Part shown: positions 1 to 8,940 of the stretch, one piece after another
Numbering within the stretch: position 1 is the stretch's first letter
Layout: each line of letters opens with the position of its first letter
Assembly: GCF_011038655.2 (NCBI RefSeq)
Contig: NZ_CP064954.1
Span: forward strand, 496,001-560,000
Source of the DNA: Corynebacterium lizhenjunii
GTDB taxonomy: Bacteria; Actinomycetota; Actinomycetes; Mycobacteriales; Mycobacteriaceae
DNA length: 64,000 nucleotides
Direction of reading: 5' to 3'
Position numbers and translations under genes: made by a program
The notes under the pieces: generated by a model
The model's input: only the letters and a program-made list of their open reading frames with translations
Told to the model about the DNA's origin: nothing
The model's database searches: none

Positions 1-1100
1 CCATCGGCATCATGCCTTACATTACGGCCTCGATTATTGTGCAGCTGCTGACGGTGGTTATCCCGCGGTTTGAGCAGCTGAAGAAGGAAGGCCAGTCGGG
101 GCAGGCAAAGATGACGCAGTACACGCGTTATCTGACTTTGGCGCTGGCGCTGTTGCAGTCCTCGGGCATTGTGGCGCTGGCGGACCGTCAGCAGCTGCTG
201 GGTCAGGGCGTGGAAGTACTGGACCCGAACCGCAATCTGTTTACCCTGATCGTTTTGGTGATCACCATGACCTCCGGCGCCATGTTGGTGATGTGGATGG
301 GCGAGCTGATTACGGAAAAGGGCATTGGCAACGGCATGTCCTTGCTGATTTTTGCTGGTATTGCCACCCGTCTGCCTACTGACGGCGTGAACATCTTCCA
401 GAACAATGGCGGCTTGGTCTTTGCCATGATCCTGGCCGGTCTGGTGGTGCTGGTGGTGGGTATTACCTTCATCGAGCAAGGCCAGCGTCGCGTCCCGGTT
501 CAGTACGCCAAGCGCATGGTAGGCCGCCGCCAGTATGGCGGGTCCTCCACCTACCTGCCGTTGAAGGTCAACCAGGCGGGCGTTATCCCGGTTATCTTTG
601 CGTCCTCGCTGATTTACATGCCGGTGCTGATTACGCAGATTGTCAACTCTGGTTCCGCAGAAACCCCGGATAACTGGTGGATGCGAAACGTGATTGTGCA
701 CCTGCAGGCGCCGAGCTCCTGGCAGTACATTGTGCTCTACTTCGTGCTGACCATCTTCTTCGCCTATTTCTACGTTTCCGTGCAGTATGACCCGGCGGAG
801 CAGGCGGACAACATGAAGCGCTATGGTGGATTCATTCCGGGCATCCGCCCGGGCCGGCCGACTGCAGAGTATCTGGGTTTTGTGATGAACCGCCTGCTCT
901 TCGTGGGCTCGCTCTACCTGGCGCTGATCGCCATTTTGCCCAACATCCTCCTGGACCTAGGCGTGGGTAGCTCCTCTGCCAGTGGCGCCTCCGCGTTCGG
1001 CGGTACGGCTATCCTGATTATGGTCTCGGTTGCTTTGACTACGGTTAAGCAGATTGAGTCCCAGCTTCTCCAATCCAACTACGAAGGACTTCTAAAGTAA
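1..1100 (+). CDS. secY: Preprotein translocase subunit SecY (5' truncated by window edge)
   Basis: Channel-forming subunit of the SecYEG translocon in the cytoplasmic membrane. The frame is already open at base 3, ahead of the first ATG at 12, so the true start lies upstream of the window. About 366 codons are visible of the usual ~440, covering roughly TM2 to TM10. Family hallmarks include the [15 protein letters not shown] stretch, the cytosolic loop with [11 protein letters not shown], and the late loop with [12 protein letters not shown]. The TAA stop overlaps the adk ATG by one base (TAATG), so secY and adk are translationally coupled, as in the usual actinobacterial secY-adk-map order. 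Confidence 0.97.
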   Translation, partial: IGIMPYITASIIVQLLTVVIPRFEQLKKEGQSGQAKMTQYTRYLTLALALLQSSGIVALADRQQLLGQGVEVLDPNRNLFTLIVLVITMTSGAMLVMWMGELITEKGIGNGMSLLIFAGIATRLPTDGVNIFQNNGGLVFAMILAGLVVLVVGITFIEQGQRRVPVQYAKRMVGRRQYGGSSTYLPLKVNQAGVIPVIFASSLIYMPVLITQIVNSGSAETPDNWWMRNVIVHLQAPSSWQYIVLYFVLTIFFAYFYVSVQYDPAEQADNMKRYGGFIPGIRPGRPTAEYLGFVMNRLLFVGSLYLALIAILPNILLDLGVGSSSASGASAFGGTAILIMVSVALTTVKQIESQLLQSNYEGLLK

Positions 1101-1645
1101 TGCGTTACGTACTTCTTGGCCCTCCCGGTGCCGGCAAGGGCACCCAGGCAGCAATCCTCAGCGAGAAGCTGGGGGTCCCGCACATCTCTACCGGGGACCT
1201 CTTCCGTGCCAACATTGGCGAAGGCACCCCGCTGGGTGTGGAGGCAAAGTCCTACATTGATGCAGGCAAGCTAGTGCCTACCGATGTCACTGCCCGCATG
1301 GTCGCCGACCGCCTCAACCAGGACGATGCCGCCGCAGGCTTCCTGCTGGACGGGTTTCCCCGCACCGTGGAGCAGGCCGACATTCTGGCCCAGCTCTTGG
1401 CAGACAAGGGCCAGCAGCTAGACGGCGTGATTAACTACGAAGTCTCTGAGGACGTGGTGGTCGAGCGCATGCTCGCTCGCGGCCGCGCCGATGACAACGA
1501 GGAGACCATCCGTACCCGCCTGGGTGTCTACCGCGAGGAGACCTTCCCGCTGATCCAGCACTACGGGGAGGAGATCATCTCCATCAAGGCAGAGGGTACC
1601 GTGGAAGATATTAACCAGCGCACCCTCGCCGCCCTAGGCAAGTAG
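1100..1645 (+). CDS. adk: Adenylate kinase
   Basis: Interconverts ATP plus AMP with 2 ADP in the cytoplasm. The 181-residue product has the P-loop [10 protein letters not shown] at residues 7-16, the AMP-binding DGFPRT at 84-89 and the [16 protein letters not shown] segment at 125-140. The lid is the short form without the zinc-binding insertion, typical of actinobacterial Adk (about 181 aa against about 214 aa in E. coli). The start overlaps the secY stop by one base. A 133-bp gap separates it from map. Confidence 0.97.
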   Translation: MRYVLLGPPGAGKGTQAAILSEKLGVPHISTGDLFRANIGEGTPLGVEAKSYIDAGKLVPTDVTARMVADRLNQDDAAAGFLLDGFPRTVEQADILAQLLADKGQQLDGVINYEVSEDVVVERMLARGRADDNEETIRTRLGVYREETFPLIQHYGEEIISIKAEGTVEDINQRTLAALGK

Positions 1646-1778
1646 CCCTCACACACGCCGGGCGCGGGGATAGAGCTGCTGCGAGCAGCGCGACCTTCCC
1701 CGCGCCCTCGCTGTTTTCCGGTCCCTTCACTGCCCCGTCTACGCCTTTTATCCACTGCACCCCGCAAGGAGCCCCCGC

Positions 1779-2567
1779 ATGTCTCGCCGCCGTAAGATAA
1801 TCCCCGCCAAAACCCCTGGCGAACTCGACGCTATGCAGGCGGCGGGCGAAATCGTTGGCCGCGCCCTGCAGGCAGTCAAGGCGGAAGCCAAGGCGGGCAT
1901 GAGCACGCTAGACCTCGACGCGATTGCGGAGCAGGTCATCCGCGACGCCGGCGCAGTGCCGACCTTCAAGGGCTACGGAGGATTTCCGGGGTCGATTTGC
2001 TCCTCCGTCAATGACGTTATCGTCCACGGCATCCCCTCTGCGGCAAACATCTTGGAGGAGGGGGATTTGGTGTCAGTTGACTGTGGTGCCACCTTGGACG
2101 GTTGGGTGGGGGACTCGGCGTGGAGCTTCGGCATCGGCAAGCTAGGGCCCAAGGCGCAGGCCCTGAACTTGGCCACGGAGTACGTCCTGGAGCAGGGGTT
2201 GCGGGCCATGGTGCCGGGCAATCGCCTGACGGATGTCTCGCACGCGCTGGAGATGGCGACGTATGATGCCGAGTCCAAGTTCGGCGTGGAGCTGCACATT
2301 GTGGACGGCTTCGGGGGCCACGGCATTGGCCGGGAGATGCACCAGGAGCCTTTCCTGGCCAACGAGGGTCGGGCGGGGCGGGGGCCGCTGATTCAGGAGG
2401 GCTCCGTGCTGGCGATTGAACCCATGCTGGCGCTGGGTACCGCCGATAACGTGACCCTTGCTGATGAATGGACCGTCGTTACCACCGATGGCAGCTGGGC
2501 GGCGCACTGGGAGCACACCGTCGCCGCCACCGCGCAGGGCCCGCGCATTTTGACGACGCGTTACTAG
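1779..2567 (+). CDS. map: Type I methionine aminopeptidase
   Basis: Removes the N-terminal methionine from nascent proteins. The 262-residue product carries all five metal ligands of the M24 fold: D101 (VDCGA), D112 (GDSAW), H181 (GHGIG), E214 (IEPM) and E245 (WEHT). The start at 1779 is preceded by AAGGAG at 1767-1772. It is the third gene of the secY-adk-map set. An exact copy of the dispersed 13-bp word lies at 2130-2142, encoding GIGK in a loop between the second metal ligand and the following helix. Confidence 0.96.
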   Translation: MSRRRKIIPAKTPGELDAMQAAGEIVGRALQAVKAEAKAGMSTLDLDAIAEQVIRDAGAVPTFKGYGGFPGSICSSVNDVIVHGIPSAANILEEGDLVSVDCGATLDGWVGDSAWSFGIGKLGPKAQALNLATEYVLEQGLRAMVPGNRLTDVSHALEMATYDAESKFGVELHIVDGFGGHGIGREMHQEPFLANEGRAGRGPLIQEGSVLAIEPMLALGTADNVTLADEWTVVTTDGSWAAHWEHTVAATAQGPRILTTRY

Positions 2568-2583
2568 GGCCTGTCATTGCTTA

Positions 2584-2596
2584 GCTTGCCGATGCC
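2584..2596 (+). repeat. Intergenic copy of the dispersed 13-bp word
   Basis: GCTTGCCGATGCC, 17 bases after the map stop codon. It is the only exact copy in the window that lies outside a gene. All other positions are listed in the findings. Confidence 0.8.
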
Positions 2597-2620
2597 CCGT
2601 CTCGCGCACCGTGACAGCCC

Positions 2621-2755
2621 TGCCGTGCCTGGGCCGGGCACCGTCGCTGCCCGGCCGTTACTGGGCTTCACGCCGTAGCCGTCCTGCCGTGCCTGGGCCG
2701 GGCACCGTCGCTGCCCGGCCGTTACTGGGCTTCACGCCGTAGCCGTCCTGCCGTG
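2621..2755. repeat. 64-bp tandem repeat, two copies plus a partial third
   Basis: Copies run 2621-2684 and 2685-2748, with a third beginning at 2749. The two full copies are essentially identical, which indicates a recent duplication. Each unit contains a perfect inverted repeat, GGCCGGGCA-N7-TGCCCGGCC, so the array can form two strong hairpins between map and the L,D-transpeptidase gene. No T-tract follows, so intrinsic termination is not supported. Confidence 0.9.
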
Positions 2756-2805
2756 GCGTGGCCGGCCCCGGCGGGTCTGCTTTCCTTTTGGAGCTGAAGT
2801 GCGGT

Positions 2806-2811
2806 TATACT
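2806..2811 (+). promoter_or_regulatory. -10 box of a probable leaderless promoter for the L,D-transpeptidase gene
   Basis: TATACT ends 8 nt before the ATG at 2820. This places the transcription start at or next to the start codon. No convincing -35 is visible, as is common for corynebacterial SigA promoters. Confidence 0.6.
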
Positions 2812-2819
2812 GGCCCCTT

Positions 2820-3614
2820 ATGAAGAACTTCGGCTTGAAGTCCGCAGCGTGCGCCACGGCGCTGGCGGCCACTATTTCCTTAGCTGCCACCCCGGCTGCG
2901 TCCGCGCAGTCCCTCGGCTCCTCTATGCCGCAGGTCCCGCAGCTGCCCCAATTGTCTTCTGCAACTACGCCGGGCGAGTTCCTGGGCTTAAACCCGGACC
3001 AGGCGTGGGCGCACCGCAACGAGCTGCGCCGGCAGATTGATAACCTCAATAACCCCGTGGTGGGCGGGCCTTTGGGCGATGCCGTCGATGGCGCGCTGGA
3101 GGCCGTCTTCCCGGGCCTGATCGCACGCAAGAACGCGGAAATCCGGGCAGAGCAGGAGCGTAAGGCGCGCGAGCGTGCAGAGCAGGTGGCTCGCGAACGC
3201 GCCGCTAGCGAAGCTGCTGCCCGGCAGGCTGAGGAAGAGCGCCGTCGTAACTCCTTCAACCGCGGCGCCTGCCCGGCCGATGCGAAGGTGTGCGTGGACC
3301 TGGCAGGACGGCGCACCTGGCTGCAAGATGGCCGGGGCAACGTGACCCACGTGGCGACCTCGATGGCGCCGGGCAAGCCGGGGCAGGAGACCCCACGCGG
3401 CACGTTCTACATCAACCGCAAGGTTCGGGACGAGGTCTCCCGCGAGTTCGGCAACGCACCTATGCCATACGCGATGTACTTCACCAACAACGGCCACGCC
3501 TTCCACCAGGGCAACCCAGCATATGACTCCGCTGGCTGCGTGCGTTTGCCGCAGCAGGATGCCGTAAAGTACTGGAACGACGTCAACATCGGCGACAAGG
3601 TGGTTATCTACTAG
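2820..3614 (+). CDS. Secreted L,D-transpeptidase (YkuD domain)
   Basis: Predicted to form 3-3 peptidoglycan cross-links or attach proteins to the wall. The N-terminus is a Sec signal peptide (hydrophobic core followed by ATPAASAQ). A Pro/Gln-rich segment follows, then an Arg/Glu/Ala-rich probable coiled coil at about residues 100-148. The YkuD domain occupies the C-terminal ~110 residues and holds the catalytic motif HQGNPAYDSAGCVRL, with the nucleophilic Cys in SAGCVR. The start at 2820 is preferred to the upstream in-frame GTG at 2799 because the signal peptide begins there and TATACT sits 8 nt before it. It is monocistronic, with a terminator at 3759-3795. Confidence 0.88.
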   Translation: MKNFGLKSAACATALAATISLAATPAASAQSLGSSMPQVPQLPQLSSATTPGEFLGLNPDQAWAHRNELRRQIDNLNNPVVGGPLGDAVDGALEAVFPGLIARKNAEIRAEQERKARERAEQVARERAASEAAARQAEEERRRNSFNRGACPADAKVCVDLAGRRTWLQDGRGNVTHVATSMAPGKPGQETPRGTFYINRKVRDEVSREFGNAPMPYAMYFTNNGHAFHQGNPAYDSAGCVRLPQQDAVKYWNDVNIGDKVVIY

Positions 3615-3633
3615 GCACCGCAGCGCCGGCTAG

Positions 3634-3750
3634 CTGCGGTGCGTGCCAGCGGCATCGGCCAGCTGCGGCATCGGCCAGCTGCGGTGCATGCCAGCGGCGT
3701 CGGCAAGCTACGGTGCCTGCCGGCTGCGGCGTCGGCAAGCTACGGCGCCA
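3634..3750. repeat. Cluster of degenerate copies of the dispersed 13-bp word
   Basis: Four one-mismatch copies are packed into about 100 bp: GGCATCGGCCAGC at 3651-3663 and 3667-3679, and GGCGTCGGCAAGC at 3696-3708 and 3728-3740. They alternate with GCGGTGC(A/G)TGCC-like spacers. The region looks like tandem amplification of the word between a stop codon and its terminator. Confidence 0.8.
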
Positions 3751-3758
3751 ACAGGCCC

Positions 3759-3795
3759 AATCCCCTGCATAACGCAGGGGATTATTTGGTTTTTG
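3759..3795 (+). terminator. Rho-independent terminator after the L,D-transpeptidase gene
   Basis: A perfect 10-bp stem (AATCCCCTGC / GCAGGGGATT) with a 5-nt loop, followed by a T-rich tail ending in TTTTT. It separates the transpeptidase gene from infA. Confidence 0.85.
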
Positions 3796-3832
3796 CTGGC
3801 AGGTGGCGTAAAGTTGACCGCTGGTGTGTAGG

Positions 3833-3838
3833 TACAGT
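3833..3838 (+). promoter_or_regulatory. Possible -10 box of the infA promoter
   Basis: TACAGT in the context GGTACAGTGC resembles the corynebacterial -10 consensus. The TTGACC at 3814-3819 is only 13 bp away, too close for a normal -35, so the assignment is tentative. Confidence 0.35.
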
Positions 3839-3912
3839 GCCTACCCGCCGCGCAGTAGATACCAAAAATGCAGGTCAGGCTGCTTGAGTCCTGGCCTAGA
3901 AAAGTAGAGGTT

Positions 3913-4131
3913 ATGGCTAAGGAAGGCGCAATCGAGGTCGAGGGTCGCATTATTGAACCCTTGCCCAACGCAATGTTCCGTGTCGAACTCGACAACGGGC
4001 ACAAGGTTCTTGCACACATCTCGGGCAAGATGCGTCAGCACTACATCCGCATCCTCCCAGAGGATCGCGTGGTGGTGGAGCTGTCTCCTTATGACCTAAC
4101 CCGCGGACGCATTGTCTACCGCTACAAGTAA
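3913..4131 (+). CDS. infA: Translation initiation factor IF-1
   Basis: Binds the ribosomal A site during initiation. The 72-residue product starts [13 protein letters not shown] and is a single S1/OB-fold domain, the normal length for the family. An in-frame ATG at 3868 would add 15 unrelated residues and is rejected because IF-1 begins with MAKE. A GA-rich stretch (AGAGG at 3906-3910) sits just before the start. infA opens the rpsM-rpsK-rpsD-rpoA-rplQ ribosomal block. Confidence 0.95.
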   Translation: MAKEGAIEVEGRIIEPLPNAMFRVELDNGHKVLAHISGKMRQHYIRILPEDRVVVELSPYDLTRGRIVYRYK

Positions 4132-4157
4132 ACACTGACTTTTAAGCCTCCTTACCC

Positions 4158-4174
4158 CAAGGTGGGCCACCTTG
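4158..4174. other. Palindrome in the infA-rpsM gap
   Basis: CAAGGTGGGCCACCTTG is a perfect inverted repeat around one central base, inside the 193-bp infA-rpsM gap. A second dyad (GTGGCC / GGCCAC) follows at about 4178-4204. The position is compatible with attenuation between infA and the S13 operon. No T-tract is present. Confidence 0.5.
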
Positions 4175-4324
4175 TCGTGGCCTGCCCGCTCACCTCCGGC
4201 CACGGTGGCCAGAGCCCGCACTGCTAAAAATAACCCACGTTCCGGCACGGCCCGGGCAAAGCGTTATCTTGGTGCGGGACGGATAGGGAGAAAACCACCG
4301 TAACAACCCGAAAGGACACGCCAC

Positions 4325-4693
4325 ATGGCACGTCTAGCTGGTGTGGATCTGCCGCGCAACAAGCGCATGGAGATCGCTCTCACCTACATCTACGGCATCG
4401 GTCCTACCCGTGCTAAGGAACTGCTGGAAAAGACTGGCATTTCTCCGGACCTGCGCACCGACAACCTGACTGATGATCAGGTTGCGGCGCTGCGTGACGT
4501 GATTGAAGCTACCTGGAAGGTGGAGGGTGACCTCCGCCGTCAGGTGCAGGCCGACATCCGCCGCAAGATTGAGATTGGTTGCTACCAGGGCCTGCGCCAC
4601 CGTCGTGGCCTGCCGGTTCGTGGTCAGCGCACCAAGACCAACGCTCGTACCCGTAAGGGCCCGAAGAAGACGATCGCAGGAAAGAAGAAGTAA
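4325..4693 (+). CDS. rpsM: 30S ribosomal protein S13
   Basis: Head-of-subunit protein that contacts the P-site tRNA and 50S. The 122 residues start [14 protein letters not shown] and include [11 protein letters not shown] and the C-terminal basic [14 protein letters not shown] tail. A ribosome-binding site (AAAGGA) lies about 8 nt upstream. Only 3 bases separate its stop from the rpsK start, and the order rpsM-rpsK-rpsD-rpoA-rplQ is the conserved alpha operon. Confidence 0.97.
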   Translation: MARLAGVDLPRNKRMEIALTYIYGIGPTRAKELLEKTGISPDLRTDNLTDDQVAALRDVIEATWKVEGDLRRQVQADIRRKIEIGCYQGLRHRRGLPVRGQRTKTNARTRKGPKKTIAGKKK

Positions 4694-4696
4694 CAC

Positions 4697-5101
4697 ATGC
4701 CTCCGAAGACTCGCTCCGGCGCACGTCGTACTGGCCGTCGCGTCGTAAAGAAGAACGTGGCCGCTGGCCACGCATACATCAAGTCCACCTTCAACAACAC
4801 CATCGTGTCCATCACGGACCCGTCCGGTGCGGTTATCTCTTGGGCATCCTCCGGCCACGTCGGCTTCAAGGGTTCCCGTAAGTCCACTCCTTTCGCAGCC
4901 CAGATGGCTGCCGAGTCTGCTGCGCGCAAGGCCATGGAGCACGGCATGAAGAAGGTCGACGTATTCGTCAAGGGTCCGGGCTCCGGCCGCGAGACCGCCA
5001 TCCGTTCCCTGCAGGCCGCAGGTCTTGAGGTTTCCTCGATCACGGATGCCACCCCCCAGCCGCACAACGGCTGCCGTCCGACCAAGCGCCGCAAGGTCTA
5101 A
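4697..5101 (+). CDS. rpsK: 30S ribosomal protein S11
   Basis: Forms the small-subunit platform near the mRNA exit. The 134-residue product has the expected [17 protein letters not shown] core, the [14 protein letters not shown] segment and the C-terminal [13 protein letters not shown] signature. It begins 3 nt after the rpsM stop. The N-terminal stretch ([14 protein letters not shown]) is basic, as in actinobacterial S11. Confidence 0.97.
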   Translation: MPPKTRSGARRTGRRVVKKNVAAGHAYIKSTFNNTIVSITDPSGAVISWASSGHVGFKGSRKSTPFAAQMAAESAARKAMEHGMKKVDVFVKGPGSGRETAIRSLQAAGLEVSSITDATPQPHNGCRPTKRRKV

Positions 5102-5130
5102 GCAGACAGAAAGGATAGAGGTAAAAACTC

Positions 5131-5736
5131 ATGGCTCGTTATACTGGCCCAGCAACCCGTAAGTCCCGCCGTCTGCGCGTCGACCTGGTCGGCGGCGACA
5201 TGGCGTTCGAGCGCCGCCCGTACCCACCGGGGCAGGCAGGCCGCAACCGCATCAAGGAATCTGAGTACCTGCTGCAGCTCCAGGAGAAGCAGAAGGCAAA
5301 GTACACCTACGGTGTGCTGGAGCGTCAGTTCCGTCGCTACTACGCAGAGGCTAACCGTCTGCCGGGCAAGACCGGTGACAACCTGGTCATCCTGCTGGAG
5401 ACCCGCCTGGACAACGTCGTCTACCGTGCTGGCCTGGCCAACACCCGCCGTCAGGCACGTCAGCTTGTCTCCCACGGTCACTTCACCGTTAACGGCAAGA
5501 AGATCAACGTTCCTTCCTTCAAGGTGACGCAGTACGACATCATTGATGTCCGCGAGCGTTCCCAGAAGATGGAATGGTTCGAAGAAGCCCAGGACCGCCT
5601 TGCCGATGCCGTCATCCCGGCCTGGCTGCAGGTTGTTCCGGATACCCTGCGCATCCTCGTGCACCAGCTGCCCGAGCGCGCTCAGATCGACATCCCGCTG
5701 CAGGAGCAGCTCATCGTCGAGCTTTACTCGAAGTAA
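5131..5736 (+). CDS. rpsD: 30S ribosomal protein S4
   Basis: Primary 16S rRNA-binding assembly protein. The 201-residue product contains the S4 RNA-binding domain (RLDNVVYRAGLANTRRQARQ followed by VSHGHFTVNGKK). The N-terminal part lacks the zinc cysteines, so it is the C-minus type. An AGAAAGGA ribosome-binding site lies upstream. It sits between rpsK and rpoA. Confidence 0.97.
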   Translation: MARYTGPATRKSRRLRVDLVGGDMAFERRPYPPGQAGRNRIKESEYLLQLQEKQKAKYTYGVLERQFRRYYAEANRLPGKTGDNLVILLETRLDNVVYRAGLANTRRQARQLVSHGHFTVNGKKINVPSFKVTQYDIIDVRERSQKMEWFEEAQDRLADAVIPAWLQVVPDTLRILVHQLPERAQIDIPLQEQLIVELYSK

Positions 5737-5808
5737 TCGTTCTTCGTCTAACCCACATATTCACCCTCTACCGACGTCAAATAGTGGGCGTCGACAAGGA
5801 GAAACTCA

Positions 5809-6819
5809 ATGCTCATTTCCCAGCGTCCTCAGCTCACCGAGGAAGTCATCGACTCCGCTCGCTCCAAGTTCACTATCGAGCCGCTCGAGCCGGGTTTTGG
5901 CTACACCCTCGGTAACTCGCTGCGTCGCACCCTGCTGTCGTCCATTCCGGGCGCAGCGGTGACTTCCATCAAGATTGACGGTGTCCTCCATGAGTTCACC
6001 ACTATCAATGGTGTGAAGGAAGACGTCTCCGAGATCACCTTGAACATCAAGGGTCTGGTGCTGTCCTCCGACTCTGACGAGCCGGTGGTCATGTACCTCA
6101 GCAAGGAAGGCGCTGGTGTGGTCACTGCTGGTGACATCCAGCCGCCGGCTGGTGTGGAGATCCACAACCCGGACCTGCACATCGCCACGCTGAATGAGTC
6201 CGCTCGCCTGGACATGGAGCTGGTAGTGGAGCGCGGCCGCGGCTACGTTCCGGCCGCTCCGACTTCCGGCGAGGTTGGCCGCATCCCGGTGGACCAGATC
6301 TATTCCCCGGTGCTGAAGGTGTCGTACAAGGTGGAAGCTACTCGTGTTGAGCAGCGCACTGACTTCGACAAGCTGATCATCGACGTGGAGACCAAGAACT
6401 CCATCGCTGCTCGTGATGCCCTGGCATCCGCAGGCGGCACTTTGGTGGAGCTCTTCGGTCTGGCTCGCGAGTTGAACACGGCCGCCGAGGGCATTGAGAT
6501 TGGCCCCTCTCCGCGCGAGAGCGAGTACATCGCTGCTTACTCCCTGCCCATTGAGGACCTCAACTTCTCCGTTCGCTCCTACAACTGCCTGAAGCGTCAG
6601 GAGATCCACACCGTTGGTGAGCTCGCAGAGTGCACCGAGACGGACCTGCTGGATATCCGTAACTTCGGCCAGAAGTCGATCAATGAGGTGAAGATCAAGC
6701 TCAATAGCCTGGGTCTGGCTCTCAAGGACACCCCGGCAGACTTTGACCCGACGCAGCTTGAGGGTTACGACGCTGAGACCGGTGACTTCAAGGATCCGTC
6801 CGCGGACGATTCTGAGTAA
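5809..6819 (+). CDS. rpoA: DNA-directed RNA polymerase alpha subunit
   Basis: The 336-residue alpha subunit nucleates polymerase assembly through its N-terminal domain ([20 protein letters not shown]) and contacts UP elements and activators through its C-terminal domain ([19 protein letters not shown], then [16 protein letters not shown] sequence). The acidic tail ending in DPSADDSE is typical of actinobacteria. A GAGAAA purine stretch precedes the ATG. Confidence 0.97.
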   Translation: MLISQRPQLTEEVIDSARSKFTIEPLEPGFGYTLGNSLRRTLLSSIPGAAVTSIKIDGVLHEFTTINGVKEDVSEITLNIKGLVLSSDSDEPVVMYLSKEGAGVVTAGDIQPPAGVEIHNPDLHIATLNESARLDMELVVERGRGYVPAAPTSGEVGRIPVDQIYSPVLKVSYKVEATRVEQRTDFDKLIIDVETKNSIAARDALASAGGTLVELFGLARELNTAAEGIEIGPSPRESEYIAAYSLPIEDLNFSVRSYNCLKRQEIHTVGELAECTETDLLDIRNFGQKSINEVKIKLNSLGLALKDTPADFDPTQLEGYDAETGDFKDPSADDSE

Positions 6820-6867
6820 GAATTCATCAAACGCGCTTAACACTAAACCGCACACGAGGAGTACAAC

Positions 6868-7389
6868 ATGCCTACCCCTAAGAAGGGTGCCCGCCTCGGC
6901 GGCTCCGCTGCACAGCAGGCTCACCTGCTGAGCAACCTGGCAGCTAGCCTGTTCGAGCACGGCGCTATCAAGACCACCGACGCGAAGGCGAAGATGCTTC
7001 GTCCTTATGCTGAGAAGATCATCACCAAGGCAAAGTCCGGCACTCTGGCCGATCGCCGCCAGGTGCTGAAGCTCATCCCGCACAAGGATGTCGTTGCCCA
7101 CCTCTTCGAGGATCTGGGTCCGCAGTTCGCCAACCGCGATGGCGGCTACACCCGCACCATCAAGCTGGAGAACCGTCGCGGCGACAACGCCCCGATGTCC
7201 CAGATTTCTCTGGTGCTGGAGGAGACCGTTTCCGCTGAGGCTACCCGCGCTACCCGCGCCGCTGCTTCCAAGTCCGCTGAGGCTGAGGAGGCTGCCGCCG
7301 AGGAGGAAACCCCGGCTGAGGAGACCACTGAGGCTCCGGCCGAGGAAGCCACCGAGGCTGCCGCTGAGGAGACCACCGAAGAGAAGTAG
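6868..7389 (+). CDS. rplQ: 50S ribosomal protein L17 with acidic C-terminal extension
   Basis: Large-subunit protein near the exit tunnel. The first ~118 residues ([17 protein letters not shown] onward) are canonical L17. They are followed by about 55 residues almost entirely of Ala, Glu, Thr and Pro, giving 173 aa against about 120 in most bacteria. Such Ala/Glu tails occur in other actinobacterial L17 proteins. It is the last gene of the alpha operon. Confidence 0.95.
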   Translation: MPTPKKGARLGGSAAQQAHLLSNLAASLFEHGAIKTTDAKAKMLRPYAEKIITKAKSGTLADRRQVLKLIPHKDVVAHLFEDLGPQFANRDGGYTRTIKLENRRGDNAPMSQISLVLEETVSAEATRATRAAASKSAEAEEAAAEEETPAEETTEAPAEEATEAAAEETTEEK

Positions 7390-7460
7390 TCTCTGTCGCT
7401 AAGCCGCACCCTACGCCCCGCGTTCGGTGCGGCTTTTGCTATGTCTGCCCCGGCCTGCGG

Positions 7461-7466
7461 TAGCAT
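7461..7466 (+). promoter_or_regulatory. -10 box of a probable leaderless truA promoter
   Basis: TAGCAT ends 9 nt before the ATG at 7476. This supports that start, although it adds a long low-complexity leader to TruA. Confidence 0.45.
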
Positions 7467-7475
7467 CGAGGCACC

Positions 7476-8546
7476 ATGCACTATGCACCCAAGCTTGCCG
7501 ATGCCCCCTCCACCCCCCACGCCTCCAAACCCAGCGCACCCATCCGCGGGGAGCAAGCCACCGACGCTGCTAGCGCCAGCCCAACCCCCCTCGATCCCGC
7601 TGCTAGCCTCCGCCCAACCTCTCCCGAACCCGCAGCGAGTCGTGCCTCCGGCCCCGCATCCGGGGCGAGTCGTTCCGTTTGCACCGCAGGCGCAGGCGTC
7701 TGGCGATTGCGCATCGACCTCGCCTATGACGGCACGGACTTTCATGGGTGGGCCCGGCAGAAGCCACAGGGGGGTGAGGAATTGCGCACAGTCCAGGGGG
7801 TACTGGAGGACAAGCTTTCACTGATTCTCCGGGTGCCGGTGGAGTTGACGGTAGCAGGGCGCACCGATGCCGGTGTTCATGCCGCCGGGCAGGTCGCCCA
7901 TTTCGACGTCCCTGTTGCGAGTTTGGACCAACGTTCCATCGCCGGTGAACCCGGCAATCTTGTCCGCCGCTTGGCTCGACTCTTGCCGCCTGATATTCGT
8001 GTCTCTCGCTGTGAATGGGCGCCGGATGGTTTCGATGCCCGTTTCTCGGCGTTGCGCCGCCACTATGTTTACCGTGTGTCCACTGATCCGGCCGGTGTGT
8101 TGCCAACCCGCGTGCGCGATACCGCGGCCTGGCCCAAACCAGTGGACATCCACGCCATGCAAGAGGCCGCCAATATCTTGGTTGGACTTCACGATTTCGC
8201 GGCTTTCTGCAAGGCGAAGCCTAACGCCACCACCATCCGCGACGTAGAGAGTTTCCAGTGGGTTGATGCCTCCACCCCCACCGAGCCCCACGTGTTGGAA
8301 GCCCACGTGACCGCCGATGCCTTCTGCTGGTCCATGGTCCGCTCCCTCGTAGGTTGTTGTCTTGCGGTGGGGGAGGGACGCCGGGACCTCGACTTTGTTG
8401 GCACTTTGCTGGGCCAATCCACCCGCAGCTCCGCAATCCCCGTCGCCCCGGCTTGCGGGTTGTCCTTGGTCCAGGTGGATTACCCCGCCCCGGAAGACTT
8501 AGCAGCCCGGGCCCACCTCACCCGTGATCGCCGAACTCTCCCGTAA
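7476..8546 (+). CDS. truA: tRNA pseudouridine(38-40) synthase TruA with long N-terminal extension
   Basis: Isomerises U38-U40 in the anticodon stem-loop of tRNAs. The catalytic core begins near residue 77 with WRLRIDLAYDGTDFHGWA. The catalytic Asp is about residue 131 in AGRTDAGVHA. The first ~76 residues are Ala/Pro/Ser-rich with no recognisable fold and contain an exact copy of the dispersed 13-bp word (7493-7505, read LADA). A TTG codon at about 7706 could be a shorter start, but the -10 box and GAGG before 7476 favour the long form. It lies downstream of rplQ as in M. tuberculosis. Confidence 0.9.
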   Translation: MHYAPKLADAPSTPHASKPSAPIRGEQATDAASASPTPLDPAASLRPTSPEPAASRASGPASGASRSVCTAGAGVWRLRIDLAYDGTDFHGWARQKPQGGEELRTVQGVLEDKLSLILRVPVELTVAGRTDAGVHAAGQVAHFDVPVASLDQRSIAGEPGNLVRRLARLLPPDIRVSRCEWAPDGFDARFSALRRHYVYRVSTDPAGVLPTRVRDTAAWPKPVDIHAMQEAANILVGLHDFAAFCKAKPNATTIRDVESFQWVDASTPTEPHVLEAHVTADAFCWSMVRSLVGCCLAVGEGRRDLDFVGTLLGQSTRSSAIPVAPACGLSLVQVDYPAPEDLAARAHLTRDRRTLP

Positions 8547-8615
8547 ACCGCTAACCGTCTGTGTGCTGTCGGCAAAGCGTTTCGGCATCGTATGCCATTA
8601 CACCGACCTAAATAG

Positions 8616-8696
8616 TGGCGCATTTTCGGCGCGGAAGCCCCTCCACGCCCATACAACAATGTCGTGTTTGCGGAGAAAATGCGTCAGCGCTTGCCG
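8616..8696. repeat. Dispersed intergenic element, copy 1
   Basis: Aligns over about 80 bp with 27620-27699 without large gaps. Shared blocks are TGGC-CATTT, CCC, TACA, GTCGT, GCG-AGAAAA-GCGTCA and a final G-CG. Both copies lie downstream of translation genes (truA here, rpsI there) and outside any gene. Confidence 0.6.
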
Positions 8697-8750
8697 AACT
8701 AACGGGCTGAGACAGTCCGGTCTGTCAGTGGAGTTGGGCGTGCGGAATTG

Positions 8751-8773
8751 ACCAGCTAGCTGGTGTGCTTTTT
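8751..8773 (+). terminator. Weak hairpin with T-run
   Basis: ACCAGCTAGCTGGT is fully palindromic (5-bp stem, 4-nt loop) and is followed by GTGCTTTTTCC. It lies 200 bp after truA and could end that transcript. Confidence 0.4.
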
Positions 8774-8818
8774 CCTATTGCCAAGGTGGCCGTGTGCGTG
8801 CGGGACTAGCCGCTGGGG

Positions 8819-8940
8819 TCGGCTTATTCCCGCTGTGGTGATCCCGGGCATGCCGGACTGGCCGGTTAAGCAGGTTCGTTTACTTCCGCTGTGGTGGTCC
8901 CGGGCATGCCGGACTGGCCGATTGGGGTCGGTTTATTCCC
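8819..8940. repeat. 56-bp imperfect direct repeat
   Basis: The block CCGCTGTGGTG(A/G)TCCCGGGCATG, continuing into CCGGACTGGCCG, occurs at about 8830 and 8886, a period of 56. A third partial copy (TTTATTCCCGTTGCGGCGG) runs into the 3' end of the HNH gene. Confidence 0.7.

Larger units (their letters stand above)
8547..8932. other. Gene-free stretch with a dispersed element, a weak terminator and 56-bp repeats
   Basis: No plausible gene lies in these 386 bases. They hold a short palindrome (GGCAT-CGT-ATGCC, 8584-8596), an 81-bp dispersed element (8616-8696), a palindrome with a T-run (8751-8773) and a 56-bp imperfect direct repeat (about 8819-8940). Confidence 0.7.
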
